Origin: an uncultured Verrucomicrobiota bacterium | GTDB lineage: Bacteria; Verrucomicrobiota; Verrucomicrobiae; Opitutales; Opitutaceae | NCBI GenBank assembly: GCA_946482165.1 | Contig: CAMLQS010000010.1 | Coordinates: 1 to 36,065 of the forward strand | Direction: 5' to 3' | Length of the DNA: 36,065 nt | Part shown: positions 24,768 through 32,526 of the stretch, one piece after another | Numbering within the stretch: the stretch's first letter is position 1 | How the letters are laid out: each line of letters opens with the position of its first letter | The notes under the pieces: generated by a model | Told to the model about the DNA's origin: nothing | Seen by the model: only the letters and a program-made list of their open reading frames with translations | The model's database searches: none | Made by a program: the position numbers and the translations under genes

Positions 24768-24844
24768 TCGGAAAGAAATTAGCCATAGTATACTATAGGA
24801 CAAAGCGTTGCGGGACATGATGCCGCTCTGGCATCTCCCCTGCG
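24768..24844 (+). promoter_or_regulatory. Promoter-like module before flhB (shared with flgB)
   Basis: In order: TCGGAAAGAAATT (24768-24780), the perfect 12-bp palindrome ATAGTATACTAT (24785-24796), TTGCGGGA (24808-24815), ATGC (24820-24823) and TGGCATC-N5-TGC (24829-24843). The palindrome ends 33 bp before TGGCATC and TTGCGGGA begins 21 bp before it, exactly as upstream of flgB. GATGCC-GCTCT-GGCATC also pairs. Immediately after, CCCCT-GCG-AGGGG (24837-24849) is a small hairpin whose right arm is the flhB Shine-Dalgarno sequence. Confidence 0.5.
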
Positions 24845-24857
24845 AGGGGATGGTGCG

Positions 24858-25982
24858 ATGGCCGACGAGGACAAAGACCAAACGACGGCGGAGCCCACGG
24901 GGAAGCGGCTGCAGGAGGCCATCGAGAAGGGGCAGTTCGCGCGCTCGCCCGAGATCCCCGTCGTCTTTGGCCTGAGCGCCGGGCTCATGGCGCTTTCGCT
25001 CGGCCTCAACGAAGGCGCCCGCCTGATCTGCGAATTCTCCACCGGCCTTTTCTCCCATCTGCACACCGTGAACTTCCACGCAGGCGAGGTCCCCGTGCCG
25101 CTGCTGCAAGCCGCCCGCGTCGTCGCCGTCGTGGTGCTCCCCGTCCTCGTGGGCGTCGTCGTCGCCGCCCTGCTGGCGGGTGGTCTGCAAAGCGGCTTCA
25201 ACGTCACGCCGAAGGTCCTCGGCTTCAACATCGAGAAGCTCAACCCCGTCGAGGGTCTGGGCCGGCTCTTCTCCAAGCGGGTGCTCACGCACGGGGCCAT
25301 CGACTTCGTCAAGATGGCCGCGGTCGGCGCCTGCATCTGGCTCGCGATGCGCGAGCTCCTTTCCGACCCGCTTTTCACCACCCCGGTCGAGGTTGGCCAT
25401 CTCGGGCGCTTCCTGCGCGCCTCCGTCTTCTCGCTGCTTTCCCGGCTCGTCCTCGTCCTGGCCGCCATCGCCGCCGCGAGCTACGCCTACGAGAAGTTCA
25501 AGACCCGCCAGGACCTCATGATGACCCGGCACGAGGTGAAGGAGGAGCACAAGCAGGCCGAGGGCAACGTTCAGGTGAAAATGGCCATCCGCCGCATGGC
25601 CCGCCGTCTCGCGCAGCGCCAGATGCTCGCCGCCGTGCCCACCGCCGACGTCGTCGTAACCAACCCCACCCACTACGCCGTCGCGCTCAAATACGAGCGC
25701 GGCGTCGATTCCGCGCCCGTCGTGCTGGCCAAGGGCGAGAACGCCTTCGCCCGGCGCATTAAGGCCCTCGCCGCCGAGCACGGCGTGCCCATGGTCGAGA
25801 ACCGCCCCGTCGCCCGGCTCCTGCACTCCGCCGGCCGCGTCGGGGAGGCCATCCCGGCCGAGCTCTTCCAGGCGGTCGCCGGCATCCTCGCCTTTGTGTA
25901 TCGAACCCATCGATACTACTTTTATCGCCTGCCTTCGCGCCGCGCCGCCGCGGCCGCCGTCGGTCCGGAGGGCCTCGCATGA
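24858..25982 (+). CDS. flhB: Flagellar export switch protein FlhB
   Basis: A 374-aa protein with four membrane segments in the N-terminal two thirds and a cytoplasmic C-terminal domain. The N-terminus EDKDQTTAEPTGKRLQEAIE KGQFARSPEI is the family ...EPT.KR...AR..G.v..S.E box. The autocleavage site NPTHYAVALKYERG is intact, with Asn269-Pro270. MTRHEVKEEHKQAEGN is also diagnostic. Cleavage changes export specificity from rod/hook to filament in response to FliK. The last 30 residues are an Arg/Ala-rich extension. AGGGG 8 nt before the ATG is one of few real Shine-Dalgarno sequences here. The stop overlaps the flhA ATG. Confidence 0.98.
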   Translation: MADEDKDQTTAEPTGKRLQEAIEKGQFARSPEIPVVFGLSAGLMALSLGLNEGARLICEFSTGLFSHLHTVNFHAGEVPVPLLQAARVVAVVVLPVLVGVVVAALLAGGLQSGFNVTPKVLGFNIEKLNPVEGLGRLFSKRVLTHGAIDFVKMAAVGACIWLAMRELLSDPLFTTPVEVGHLGRFLRASVFSLLSRLVLVLAAIAAASYAYEKFKTRQDLMMTRHEVKEEHKQAEGNVQVKMAIRRMARRLAQRQMLAAVPTADVVVTNPTHYAVALKYERGVDSAPVVLAKGENAFARRIKALAAEHGVPMVENRPVARLLHSAGRVGEAIPAELFQAVAGILAFVYRTHRYYFYRLPSRRAAAAAVGPEGLA

Positions 25983-28165
25983 GCGCCGCCGCCGCTCCCG
26001 TCGAGCTTCCGCTCTCGCCGCTGTTCCAGCGCAGGGCCGATCTCATCTTCACCGTTTCGCTCTTCGGCACGGTGATGCTCCTCATCATGCCCGTGCCGGA
26101 CATGGTGCTGGACGCCCTTCTGGCCGTCAGCCTGGGCTTCTCGCTGCTCGTCCTGATGGTCGTGGTCTACGTCAAGGATCCGCCGGACTTCTCCGGCTTT
26201 CCCACGATCCTCCTCGCCTTCACCCTGTTTCGGCTGGCGCTCAACATCTGCACCACGCGCCTGATCCTCACCCAGGGCCACGCCGGAGGGGTGATCGACG
26301 CCTTCGGCCACTTCGTCATCCAGGGCAACTACATCGTCGGCTTCGTGGTCTTCATCATCCTCGTGTTGATCAACTTCGTCGTCATCACGAAGGGCGCCGG
26401 CCGCATCGCCGAGGTCAGCGCCCGCTTCACGCTCGACGCGCTCCCGGGCAAGCAGATGGCCATCGACGCCGAGCTCAACGCCGGCGCCATCGACGAGGTC
26501 ACCGCCGCCGCCCGCCGGAGAAAGGTCCAGAAGGAGGCCGATTTCTACGGCGCGATGGACGGCGCCTCCAAGTTCGTGCGCGGTGAGGCCGTCGCCGGCA
26601 TCCTCATCACGCTCGTCAACGTTCTCGGCGGCTTCGCCATCGGCGCATTCCAGATGGGGCTCTCCCTTGCCGAGGCGCTCCAGCGCTTCACGCTCCTCTC
26701 GATCGGCGACGGCCTCGTCTCGCAGATTCCGGCGTTGGTCGTCTCGGTCGCCGCCGGTGTGCTCGTCACCCGCGCCTCCGAGAACAGCAACCTCGGCGCG
26801 CAGATCGGCCGGCAGCTCACCGCCTATCCGCGCGCCCTGCGCGTCGTCGGCGTCGTGCTCGGCCTTTTCGGCCTCATGCCCGGCATGCCGATCCTGCCCT
26901 TCGCCATCCTCGGAGGGCTGGCCTTTTACGCCGGCCGCCAGTTCGCGCACGGCAAGCCGGACGAGTTCGCCGACGCGCCGGGGATCGTCGGCGCGAGCTC
27001 CGGGACGAACGCCGCCGCGTCCGCCGCGGGCGCGGCCGGCGCCGCCGCGACGACGGCCGGCGCCTCCGCCTCGCCCATCGCGGAGGAGTTTCGCCGGGTG
27101 ATCGACCAGGACGTCTTCGCCATCGAGGTCGGCTACGGCTTGCTCGCCCTCGCGGATTCCAACCGCGGCGGCGACCTGCTCGTCCGCGTCACGGGTGTGA
27201 GAAAAACCCTCGCGCGCGAACGCGGCGTGATCGTGCCGCCGATCTCCGTGCGCGACAATCTCGAGCTCGAGTCCAACGACTACCGCTTCCTCCTGCGCGG
27301 CAAGGTGGTCGGGCGCGGCTCCGTCATCGCCGGCCGCTGGATGGCCATGAACGTCGGCGGCAGCCGGGTCGCCCTGCGCGGCACGCCCTGCCGCGAGCCG
27401 GTCTTCAATCTCGAGGCCGTCTGGATCGAGGAGGGCGAGCGCAAGGTCGCCGAGCTCAACGGCCACACCGTCGTCGACGCCGCCTCCGTCGTCGTCACCC
27501 ATCTTTCCGAGGTGCTCAAGGGCTCCGCCCACCATCTGCTCGGCCGGCAGGAGGTGCAGACGCTCGTCGACCACGTGAAGACGACCCACCCCGCGCTCGT
27601 GTCCGAGCTGCTGCCCGATCTCGTCAACCTCGGCGTCATCCAGCGCGTCCTTCAGAATCTGCTTCGCGAGGGCGTGCCGGTCCTCGGCCTCCCGCTCATC
27701 CTGGAAGGCGTGGCCGATTTCGCCCCGGCCACGAAGAATCCCGACGACTTGAGCGAGCTCGTCCGCCGTCGAATCGGAATGTATTTCGTCGGCGAATACG
27801 AATCGCGTCCGGGCGTGGTCCGCGCCCTCACGCTCGACCCGCGGCTGGAGCAGGTTCTCGGCGGACGCGTCCATCGCTCGCCGGGCGATGTCGGCCTGGC
27901 GCTCGATCCCGTCCTGGGGCGCCATCTGCTCGAACACCTTTCCCGCGGCGTCGCCTCCCTCACGGAAGGCGGCGGTCCCGCCGTCCTCGTCGTGGGCGCG
28001 GAGATTCGCCTGCCGCTCCGCCGTTTCCTCGAGCCGTCCTTTCCCCGCCTCGCCGTGCTCGCCTACCAGGAGCTGCCCTCCGCCACCGAGGTGGAGAACG
28101 CCGGCATCATCCCCATTCCCCCCGGCTATGCGTCCGCGTCCGTCCCGGCGCGCGCCGCGGCCTGA
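25979..28165 (+). CDS. flhA: Flagellar export gate protein FlhA
   Basis: A 728-aa export-gate protein. The N-terminal half has eight membrane segments. The FHIPEP-family pattern includes FSGFPTILLAFTLFRLALNI CTTRLILTQGHAGGVIDAFG, FVVITKGAGRIAEVSARFTL DALPGKQMAIDAELNAGAID, RRKVQKEADFYGAMDGASKF V and GDGLVSQIPALVVSVAAGVL VTR. The C-terminal cytoplasmic ring domain starts after about residue 365 and carries LLGRQEVQTLVDHVKTTHPA LVSELLP. Between them is an Ala/Gly/Thr-rich linker (about 338-365). The ATG overlaps the flhB stop and GGAGGG lies inside flhB just upstream. All landmark motifs are present. Confidence 0.98.
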   Translation: MSAAAAPVELPLSPLFQRRADLIFTVSLFGTVMLLIMPVPDMVLDALLAVSLGFSLLVLMVVVYVKDPPDFSGFPTILLAFTLFRLALNICTTRLILTQGHAGGVIDAFGHFVIQGNYIVGFVVFIILVLINFVVITKGAGRIAEVSARFTLDALPGKQMAIDAELNAGAIDEVTAAARRRKVQKEADFYGAMDGASKFVRGEAVAGILITLVNVLGGFAIGAFQMGLSLAEALQRFTLLSIGDGLVSQIPALVVSVAAGVLVTRASENSNLGAQIGRQLTAYPRALRVVGVVLGLFGLMPGMPILPFAILGGLAFYAGRQFAHGKPDEFADAPGIVGASSGTNAAASAAGAAGAAATTAGASASPIAEEFRRVIDQDVFAIEVGYGLLALADSNRGGDLLVRVTGVRKTLARERGVIVPPISVRDNLELESNDYRFLLRGKVVGRGSVIAGRWMAMNVGGSRVALRGTPCREPVFNLEAVWIEEGERKVAELNGHTVVDAASVVVTHLSEVLKGSAHHLLGRQEVQTLVDHVKTTHPALVSELLPDLVNLGVIQRVLQNLLREGVPVLGLPLILEGVADFAPATKNPDDLSELVRRRIGMYFVGEYESRPGVVRALTLDPRLEQVLGGRVHRSPGDVGLALDPVLGRHLLEHLSRGVASLTEGGGPAVLVVGAEIRLPLRRFLEPSFPRLAVLAYQELPSATEVENAGIIPIPPGYASASVPARAAA

Positions 28166-28176
28166 CTTTTCAAAAC

Positions 28177-29232
28177 GTGAGAACGACGGAAGCCAGACCG
28201 ACCACACCGCCCGCGCCCGCCCCGGTCGCGGCTCCCGGCGCCTACCGCTTCGAGGTCGGTTCCGCGGCGGAGGCCGTCGAGACGATCCGCCATCGTCTGG
28301 GCGCGGACGCGCGGGTGCTCTCCGTCTCGTCGAAGCCGAGGCGCGGGCTATCCCGCTTATGGAGCGCGCCGCGCTTCGAGGTCGTCGCGGAGCTTCCTCC
28401 GCCTCCGCCGGCGCCCGCCGAGAGGGAGCTGGAGGAGCCGGAACCCGAGCCGTCCGCGTTTTCGCCCGCGCTAGCCGACGGCTCCCGCCTGCCGGCCTTG
28501 TTGCGCCGGGCGGGTTTTCCCGAGCGTCTTCTCGCCCGGCTGGAGCTCTCGCCCGGGTGGACCCGCGCGCTTTCCCGTCCCTTGCACGAGGCCTTCGCCG
28601 ACCTTCATCGCGATCTCCGCGCCGCCTCGCGGCCGGCCGCCTCGCTTCCGAAACGCGTCGCCTTCCTCGGTTCCGCCGGGGTGGGGCGCACCACCGCCCT
28701 CTGCAAGCAGCTCTCGCACGAGGTCTTCGATCGGGGCGCGGCGGGGCGCGTCTGGCGCGTCGAGTTCGGCCGTCCCAATCCCGCCCCCTCGCTCGAGGTG
28801 TTCGGCGAGGCGCTGGGCGTGCCGGTGGATCACTATGCGCCCGGCTTCGGCGCGGGCGGCGCGGGCGAAGGCTTTCTTTTCGCGGATCTGCCGGCGCTGC
28901 CTTTCGGGGGCTCAGCGGAGGACAGGGCGCTCTCGCGTTTCCTCGCCGCCGAGGGCTTCGACGGGCGCGTGCTCGTGCTCAACGCCGCCTACGAGCCGGA
29001 CGCGCTGCGCGCGGCCTACGCGCGCGGCCTCGCGCACGGGGCGACGCACCTGGTGTTTTCCCATCTCGACGAAACTCCGCGCTGGGGCCGGCTCTGGGAA
29101 TTTCTCCTCGAGGGCCGCCTCTCTCCCCTGTTCCTCGGCACGGGGCCCGGGCTGACGGGGGATATGAACAGGGACGTGCTCGGAGAGCTGCTCGCGCGCA
29201 CCCTGCCGCTGCGAAAGGAGGGCGTCGCATGA
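28177..29232 (+). CDS. flhF: FlhF-like SRP-type GTPase, degenerate G motifs
   Basis: A 351-aa protein in the flhF position. The N-terminus AYRFEVGSAAEAVETIRHRL GADARVLS matches the FlhF basic domain, followed by a Pro/Glu-rich linker, an N-domain-like helical part and a G-domain. The P-loop reads FLGSAGVGRTTALCKQL: Arg171 replaces the Walker A lysine. No DTAGR motif is found (region reads FADLPALPFGG) and TKLDE is SHLDET. The fold-level correspondence VFSHLDETPRWGRLWEFLLE is clear. FlhF normally sets the position of polar flagella. GTP binding is probably impaired (inference). The start is GTG with no Shine-Dalgarno sequence. The stop overlaps the next ATG. No flhG follows. Confidence 0.83.
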   Translation: MRTTEARPTTPPAPAPVAAPGAYRFEVGSAAEAVETIRHRLGADARVLSVSSKPRRGLSRLWSAPRFEVVAELPPPPPAPAERELEEPEPEPSAFSPALADGSRLPALLRRAGFPERLLARLELSPGWTRALSRPLHEAFADLHRDLRAASRPAASLPKRVAFLGSAGVGRTTALCKQLSHEVFDRGAAGRVWRVEFGRPNPAPSLEVFGEALGVPVDHYAPGFGAGGAGEGFLFADLPALPFGGSAEDRALSRFLAAEGFDGRVLVLNAAYEPDALRAAYARGLAHGATHLVFSHLDETPRWGRLWEFLLEGRLSPLFLGTGPGLTGDMNRDVLGELLARTLPLRKEGVA

Positions 29233-29519
29233 AATTCGCCTTTCTGGTTTCCGGGGCCTTCGGCTTCGTTCTCGTCGGCGCCGTCGGGCTCGGCTCGGGC
29301 CGCGACCTCGAGCCTGTGCTGCGCGACGCCGCGCTCGCCTGCCTCGTCTTCGCGTTTGTCGGACGCTGGTTCTGGCGGGGACTTGAAAAGGCATTCGCCC
29401 GCGCCCTTGCCGACCGCCACGCCGCCGCCCGCGCCGACGCCGCCAGTCCCGCGGCCGTCGGCGCCCCTGCCGCTTCCTCCGCCACTCCCTCCGGCCCCGT
29501 TCGGCCACCGCACCGTTAA
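29229..29519 (+). CDS. Small membrane protein between flhF-like and fliA
   Basis: A 96-aa protein I do not recognise. It has two hydrophobic segments (about 4-22, FAFLVSGAFGFVLVGAVGL, and about 33-48, AALACLVFAFVGRWFW) and a basic-then-Ala/Pro-rich cytoplasmic or periplasmic tail. It has the strongest Shine-Dalgarno sequence in the cluster, GGAGG with 7-nt spacing, within the flhF end, and overlaps the flhF stop by 4 nt. It occupies the slot where flhG/ylxH usually stands, but nothing resembles a MinD-type ATPase. fliA follows after 14 bp. Real gene likely, function unknown. Confidence 0.7.
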   Translation: MKFAFLVSGAFGFVLVGAVGLGSGRDLEPVLRDAALACLVFAFVGRWFWRGLEKAFARALADRHAAARADAASPAAVGAPAASSATPSGPVRPPHR

Positions 29520-29533
29520 CTTCCTGATTCGCC

Positions 29534-30352
29534 ATGACACCGGAACTATCCACCCCCTCCGCCACCGGACCGGCCGCCGTCGCGCCGGAATCAAACCCCG
29601 CGGCCGTGTCCGCCTGGCGCGCCTACCAATGCGCCGGGGGCACCGTGGACGAAAAGAGCCTCGTGGAGCGTTATCTCCCGCTCGTCCGCAACGTCGTCGA
29701 CCGCATCCGCCTTTCGTTGCCCGCCCACGTCGACGCCGACGATCTCTACGGCGTCGGCGTCACCGGCCTTATCGCCGCCGTGAAGCGCTACGACCCCGAG
29801 CAGCAAAACACTTTCGCCGGCTACGCCACCGTCCGCATTCGGGGCGCCGTGCTCGACGAGCTGCGCCGCCTCGACTGGTTCCCGCGCCGCGCGCGCGCCA
29901 AGGCGCGAAAGCTGAAGGCCGCCATCGCGGAGCTCGAGCAGCGGCTCGGTCGCGCCCCGGAGGACGCCGAGATCTGCGCGCACCTGGGGCTCACGCAAAA
30001 GGACTACGAGCACTGGATGGTCGAGGTGCGGCCCATCAGCTTCATCGCCATCGACAGCAATCCCGAGAGCGAGGATGGCGACGGCATCAGCCGCCACGAA
30101 ATGATCGCCGACGAGCAGGCGCTTCCGGTCCAGCGGCAGATGGAACAGGAGGAACTGGGGCAAATTGTCGCTCAAAAAATCTCCGAGTTGCCCGATATTC
30201 AACGGCGTGTCCTCGCGATGTATTACCACGAAAACATGCGGCTCGCCGAAATCGCGGCGGTGTTCCGCCTCACCGAATCGCGCATCTGCCAGATACACTC
30301 GCGGGCCATCCTCGGCCTCCGCGCCGCCGTCGGAGCGGCGCGCAATCGCTGA
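29534..30352 (+). CDS. fliA: Flagellar sigma factor FliA (sigma-28/WhiG family)
   Basis: A 272-aa alternative sigma factor for late flagellar genes such as flagellin and motor genes. Region 2 has LVERYLPLVRNVVDRIRLSL, DADDLYGVGVTGLIAAVKRY and FAGYATVRIRGAVLDELRRL DWFPRRAR (the diagnostic DELR..DW.PR box). Region 3 is IAELEQRLGRAPEDAEICAH LGLTQKDYEHWM. Region 4 is ISELPDIQRRVLAMYYHENM RLAEIAAVFRLTESRICQIH. A 40-residue N-terminal extension is Ala/Pro-rich. No obvious FliA-type promoter (TAAA-N15-GCCGATAA) is visible in the window and no anti-sigma factor FlgM is recognisable nearby. Confidence 0.97.
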   Translation: MTPELSTPSATGPAAVAPESNPAAVSAWRAYQCAGGTVDEKSLVERYLPLVRNVVDRIRLSLPAHVDADDLYGVGVTGLIAAVKRYDPEQQNTFAGYATVRIRGAVLDELRRLDWFPRRARAKARKLKAAIAELEQRLGRAPEDAEICAHLGLTQKDYEHWMVEVRPISFIAIDSNPESEDGDGISRHEMIADEQALPVQRQMEQEELGQIVAQKISELPDIQRRVLAMYYHENMRLAEIAAVFRLTESRICQIHSRAILGLRAAVGAARNR

Positions 30353-30382
30353 TTCCGGCGCGGCGCCCGGCTCCTCCTCGTC

Positions 30383-31237
30383 ATGCTGATCATCGTCGGA
30401 CTCGCCATCGTCCTGATTTCCGTGCTGGGCGGCTTCATGATGGCCGGCGGCCACCCCGGCGTGCTGCTGCACGCCTCCGAGTTCGTGGTCATCTTCGGCA
30501 TGGCCGGCGGGGTCCTGGTCGTCGCCACCCCCATGCCGGTGATCAAGGAGATCTTCGCCAAGCTGAAGCAGGCGCTCGCCGGCAAGGGCGATACGCGGGA
30601 AAACTACGTCGACTTGTTCAAACTCTCCTACGGCATCTTTATCGTGGGCCGCCGGAACGGACTCATCGCGCTCGAGGAGCACATCTCCAATCCGTCCGCC
30701 AGCGCGATATTTTCGAAGTATCCGGCCTTTCTCGCGAACCACGCGCGCCTCGAGTTTTTCATCAACGCCATGCGCCCGCTCATCGACGGCAAGATCAAGC
30801 CGGATCAACTGGAGGGTCTCCTGCACACCGAGCTCGCCGCCAAGGAGGAGGAGGCCTCGCACCCCGTGCATGCCCTCCAACTCATCGCCGATTCGCTTCC
30901 CGCCATCGGCATCGTCGCGGCCGTCCTCGGCATCATCAACACCATGTCGGCCATCGCCGACGGTCCAGAGGCCGTCGGCCACAAGGTCGCCGCCGCCCTG
31001 ACCGGCACCATGCTCGGCGTGTTCTCCGCCTACGGCATCGTCTCCCCGTTCGCCGGCCGCATCCAGTCCGTCAACTCCTCCGAGATCGCCTTCCTTCGCT
31101 GCATCGCGACCGCCATCTCCGGCTTCGCCAAAGGCATGGCTCCCATCACCGCGATCGAGGTCGCCCGGCGCACCGTCCGCCACGATTGCCAACCCGGCGG
31201 CGACGAGCTCGAGGAGATCCTCAAGAGCATCAAGTGA
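30383..31237 (+). CDS. motA: Stator protein MotA
   Basis: A 284-aa four-helix inner-membrane protein that forms the proton or sodium channel with MotB and pushes on FliG. The N-terminal half has IIVGLAIVLISVLGGFMMAG GHPG and FVVIFGMAGGVLVVATPM. The C-terminal membrane pair is LPAIGIVAAVLGIINTMSAI and GTMLGVFSAYGIVSPFAGRI, the family PA.GIVAAVLG....M......G..i..AL.GT.LGv...YG...P box. The cytoplasmic loop retains the FliG-contacting basic region (RRNGLIALEEHI). Length matches the proteobacterial MotA. The leader has no Shine-Dalgarno sequence. Confidence 0.97.
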   Translation: MLIIVGLAIVLISVLGGFMMAGGHPGVLLHASEFVVIFGMAGGVLVVATPMPVIKEIFAKLKQALAGKGDTRENYVDLFKLSYGIFIVGRRNGLIALEEHISNPSASAIFSKYPAFLANHARLEFFINAMRPLIDGKIKPDQLEGLLHTELAAKEEEASHPVHALQLIADSLPAIGIVAAVLGIINTMSAIADGPEAVGHKVAAALTGTMLGVFSAYGIVSPFAGRIQSVNSSEIAFLRCIATAISGFAKGMAPITAIEVARRTVRHDCQPGGDELEEILKSIK

Positions 31238-31282
31238 GGCCCGCTCCCGACCGGCCCAAACCCTAGACCCCATCGCACGAAC

Positions 31283-32095
31283 ATGGCTGGCAAAGGAGGC
31301 GGAGCTTGGAAGGTGGCCTTCGCGGACTTCATGACCGCGATGATGGCCTTCTTTTTGGTCATGTGGCTCTCCGCCCAGGACAAGGAGATCCTCATCGCGA
31401 CCTCCAAGTATTTCCAAAACCCGTTCAACTCCCCCTACGACGCCAAGTCCGGCCTCCTCGAATTTGACTCGAGCAAGCCCGCCAACCAAGGCGGCGCGGA
31501 CAACAGCGATAAGCGCGCGGGCAACACGACCACCGCCCACACGATCGACCTGCAGTTTCTCAACTCGGTCGCCAAGGATGTCTACCGTCTCCTCAATCTC
31601 GAACAGGACCTCGCCGACAATCCCATCGACGTCCAGGTCACCAGCGACGGGCTTCGCATCGTCCTTTATGACCGGGCCCGACGGGCGCTTTTCGAGGATC
31701 GCACCGCCCGTCTCACCGCCTGGGGCGACTTTGTCCTGCAAAGCCTCGCCTGGATGATCGAGCGCCACGGCTTCCGTGTCATCGTCGAGGGGCACGCCCG
31801 CTCCGGCCTCGGCTTCGAGCAGGCCGACTATTCCAGCTGGGAGCTCTCCGCCGATCGCGCCAACGCCGCCCGCCGCGCGCTCGTTCGCTACGCCGTCGAG
31901 CCCGGCCTCATCGAGCGCGTCACCGGCTACGCCGATACGCGACCCATGCCGGGGCTCGATCCGGAGGCGGAGGCGAACCAGCGCGTCACCCTGAGCCTTC
32001 GCGTCGGCGGCGCCGGGGCGCGTCCCCAGGAGGGCGCCGCGTCCGGCTCCGCCTCCCCCGAGCCCCGCGTCTTTTCGTCTCCGGCTTCGCACTGA
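31283..32095 (+). CDS. motB: Stator protein MotB, with altered OmpA-like motif
   Basis: A 270-aa single-pass stator subunit. The membrane helix contains the ion-carrying Asp15 in AFADFMTAMMAFFLVMWLSA. A linker and plug-like stretch follow, then the peptidoglycan-binding domain: RIVLYDRARRALFEDRTARL, GFRVIVEGHARSGLGF and SSWELSADRANAARRALVRY, VTGYADTRPM. The widely conserved GHTD reads GHAR here (170-173), so the acidic residue is missing. The LSADRA arginine is kept. The last 30 residues are disordered (GARPQEGAASGSASPEPR). Whether peptidoglycan anchoring is affected needs structural comparison. It pairs with motA 45 bp upstream. Confidence 0.95.
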   Translation: MAGKGGGAWKVAFADFMTAMMAFFLVMWLSAQDKEILIATSKYFQNPFNSPYDAKSGLLEFDSSKPANQGGADNSDKRAGNTTTAHTIDLQFLNSVAKDVYRLLNLEQDLADNPIDVQVTSDGLRIVLYDRARRALFEDRTARLTAWGDFVLQSLAWMIERHGFRVIVEGHARSGLGFEQADYSSWELSADRANAARRALVRYAVEPGLIERVTGYADTRPMPGLDPEAEANQRVTLSLRVGGAGARPQEGAASGSASPEPRVFSSPASH

Positions 32096-32117
32096 TCCCC
32101 GACTTCCCCGTCTCGCG

Positions 32118-32369
32118 ATGAAATCCTTTCTCTCCGATCGCCCCCGTGTCTCCCTGCCGGACTCGCCTTCCACGCAAGCCCGGACGGACGCGCCCGCGCC
32201 CGCTCTCGCCGTCGTCGCGCGCTCCCTGCCGGCCTGCGCCAAGGCCTCCGGCGCGCGTTCCCCTTCGGTGGAGTGTGTTCGCGAGGGCGACCGCGTCACC
32301 CGCCTCGTCGTCACCTGCGGATGCGGCGAGCAAGTCGTGATCGACTGCGTCTACGCCGCCTGCGCCTGA
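32118..32369 (+). CDS. Small Cys-rich protein in the flagellar cluster
   Basis: An 83-aa protein of unknown function. The N-terminal half is Ser/Pro/Ala-rich and probably disordered. The C-terminal part, VECVREGDRVTRLVVTCGCG EQVVIDCVYAACA, looks like a beta-hairpin with cysteines at 40, 53, 67, 69, 77 and 82. CxC at 67-69 and C77 could bind zinc. It lies in tandem between motB and the flgF promoter region, only 22 bp after motB. No signal peptide or membrane segment. The gene's codon use fits its neighbours, so I regard it as real. Confidence 0.65.
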   Translation: MKSFLSDRPRVSLPDSPSTQARTDAPAPALAVVARSLPACAKASGARSPSVECVREGDRVTRLVVTCGCGEQVVIDCVYAACA

Positions 32370-32407
32370 CGCGCGGCCTCGCCCTCGTTCGAGGCCCTTG
32401 CTCCGCC

Positions 32408-32424
32408 TCGGCAAAAACTGCCGA
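32408..32424 (+). terminator. Weak hairpin after the Cys-rich gene
   Basis: TCGGCA (32408-32413) and TGCCGA (32419-32424) pair around AAAAC. No T run follows. An additional stem GCCTCG/CGAGGC lies at about 32374-32395. Together they may mark an operon end before flgF, but evidence is weak. The rest of the 157-bp gap (32370-32526) becomes AT-rich from about 32461. Confidence 0.25.
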
Positions 32425-32496
32425 ACGCAATCGGGCAAAATTCTCCACCTGGTCTTCTGGATGTATAAGTATTTGATTACTTGTTAATAACGCTCT

Positions 32497-32512
32497 TGGC
32501 ATCGGCCGTGCT
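32497..32512 (+). promoter_or_regulatory. TGGCATC-N5-TGC site before flgF
   Basis: TGGCATCGGCCGTGCT has the same TGGCATC-N5-TGC layout as before flgB and flhB, 30 nt before the flgF ATG at 32527. CGCTCT directly precedes it, similar to flhB (CGCTC). GG and GC spacing fits sigma-54 -24/-12 elements. Upstream, AAGTA-TTTGAT-TACTT (32467-32482) is an AT-rich inverted repeat, but the ATAG-N4-CTAT and TTGCGGGA parts of the other two modules are not present. Confidence 0.45.
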
Positions 32513-32526
32513 TAGAGTGGGACGCC

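Noticed and set aside
29534..30352. FliA-dependent promoters in the window
   Set aside because: I looked for TAAA-N15-GCCGATAA-like sites before the flagellar genes and saw no convincing match.
29591..32314. 907-codon minus-strand frame opposite fliA, motA and motB
   Set aside because: The composition is typical of an antisense shadow (Gly/Val/Asp/Glu/His), and the plus strand carries three well-recognised genes there.
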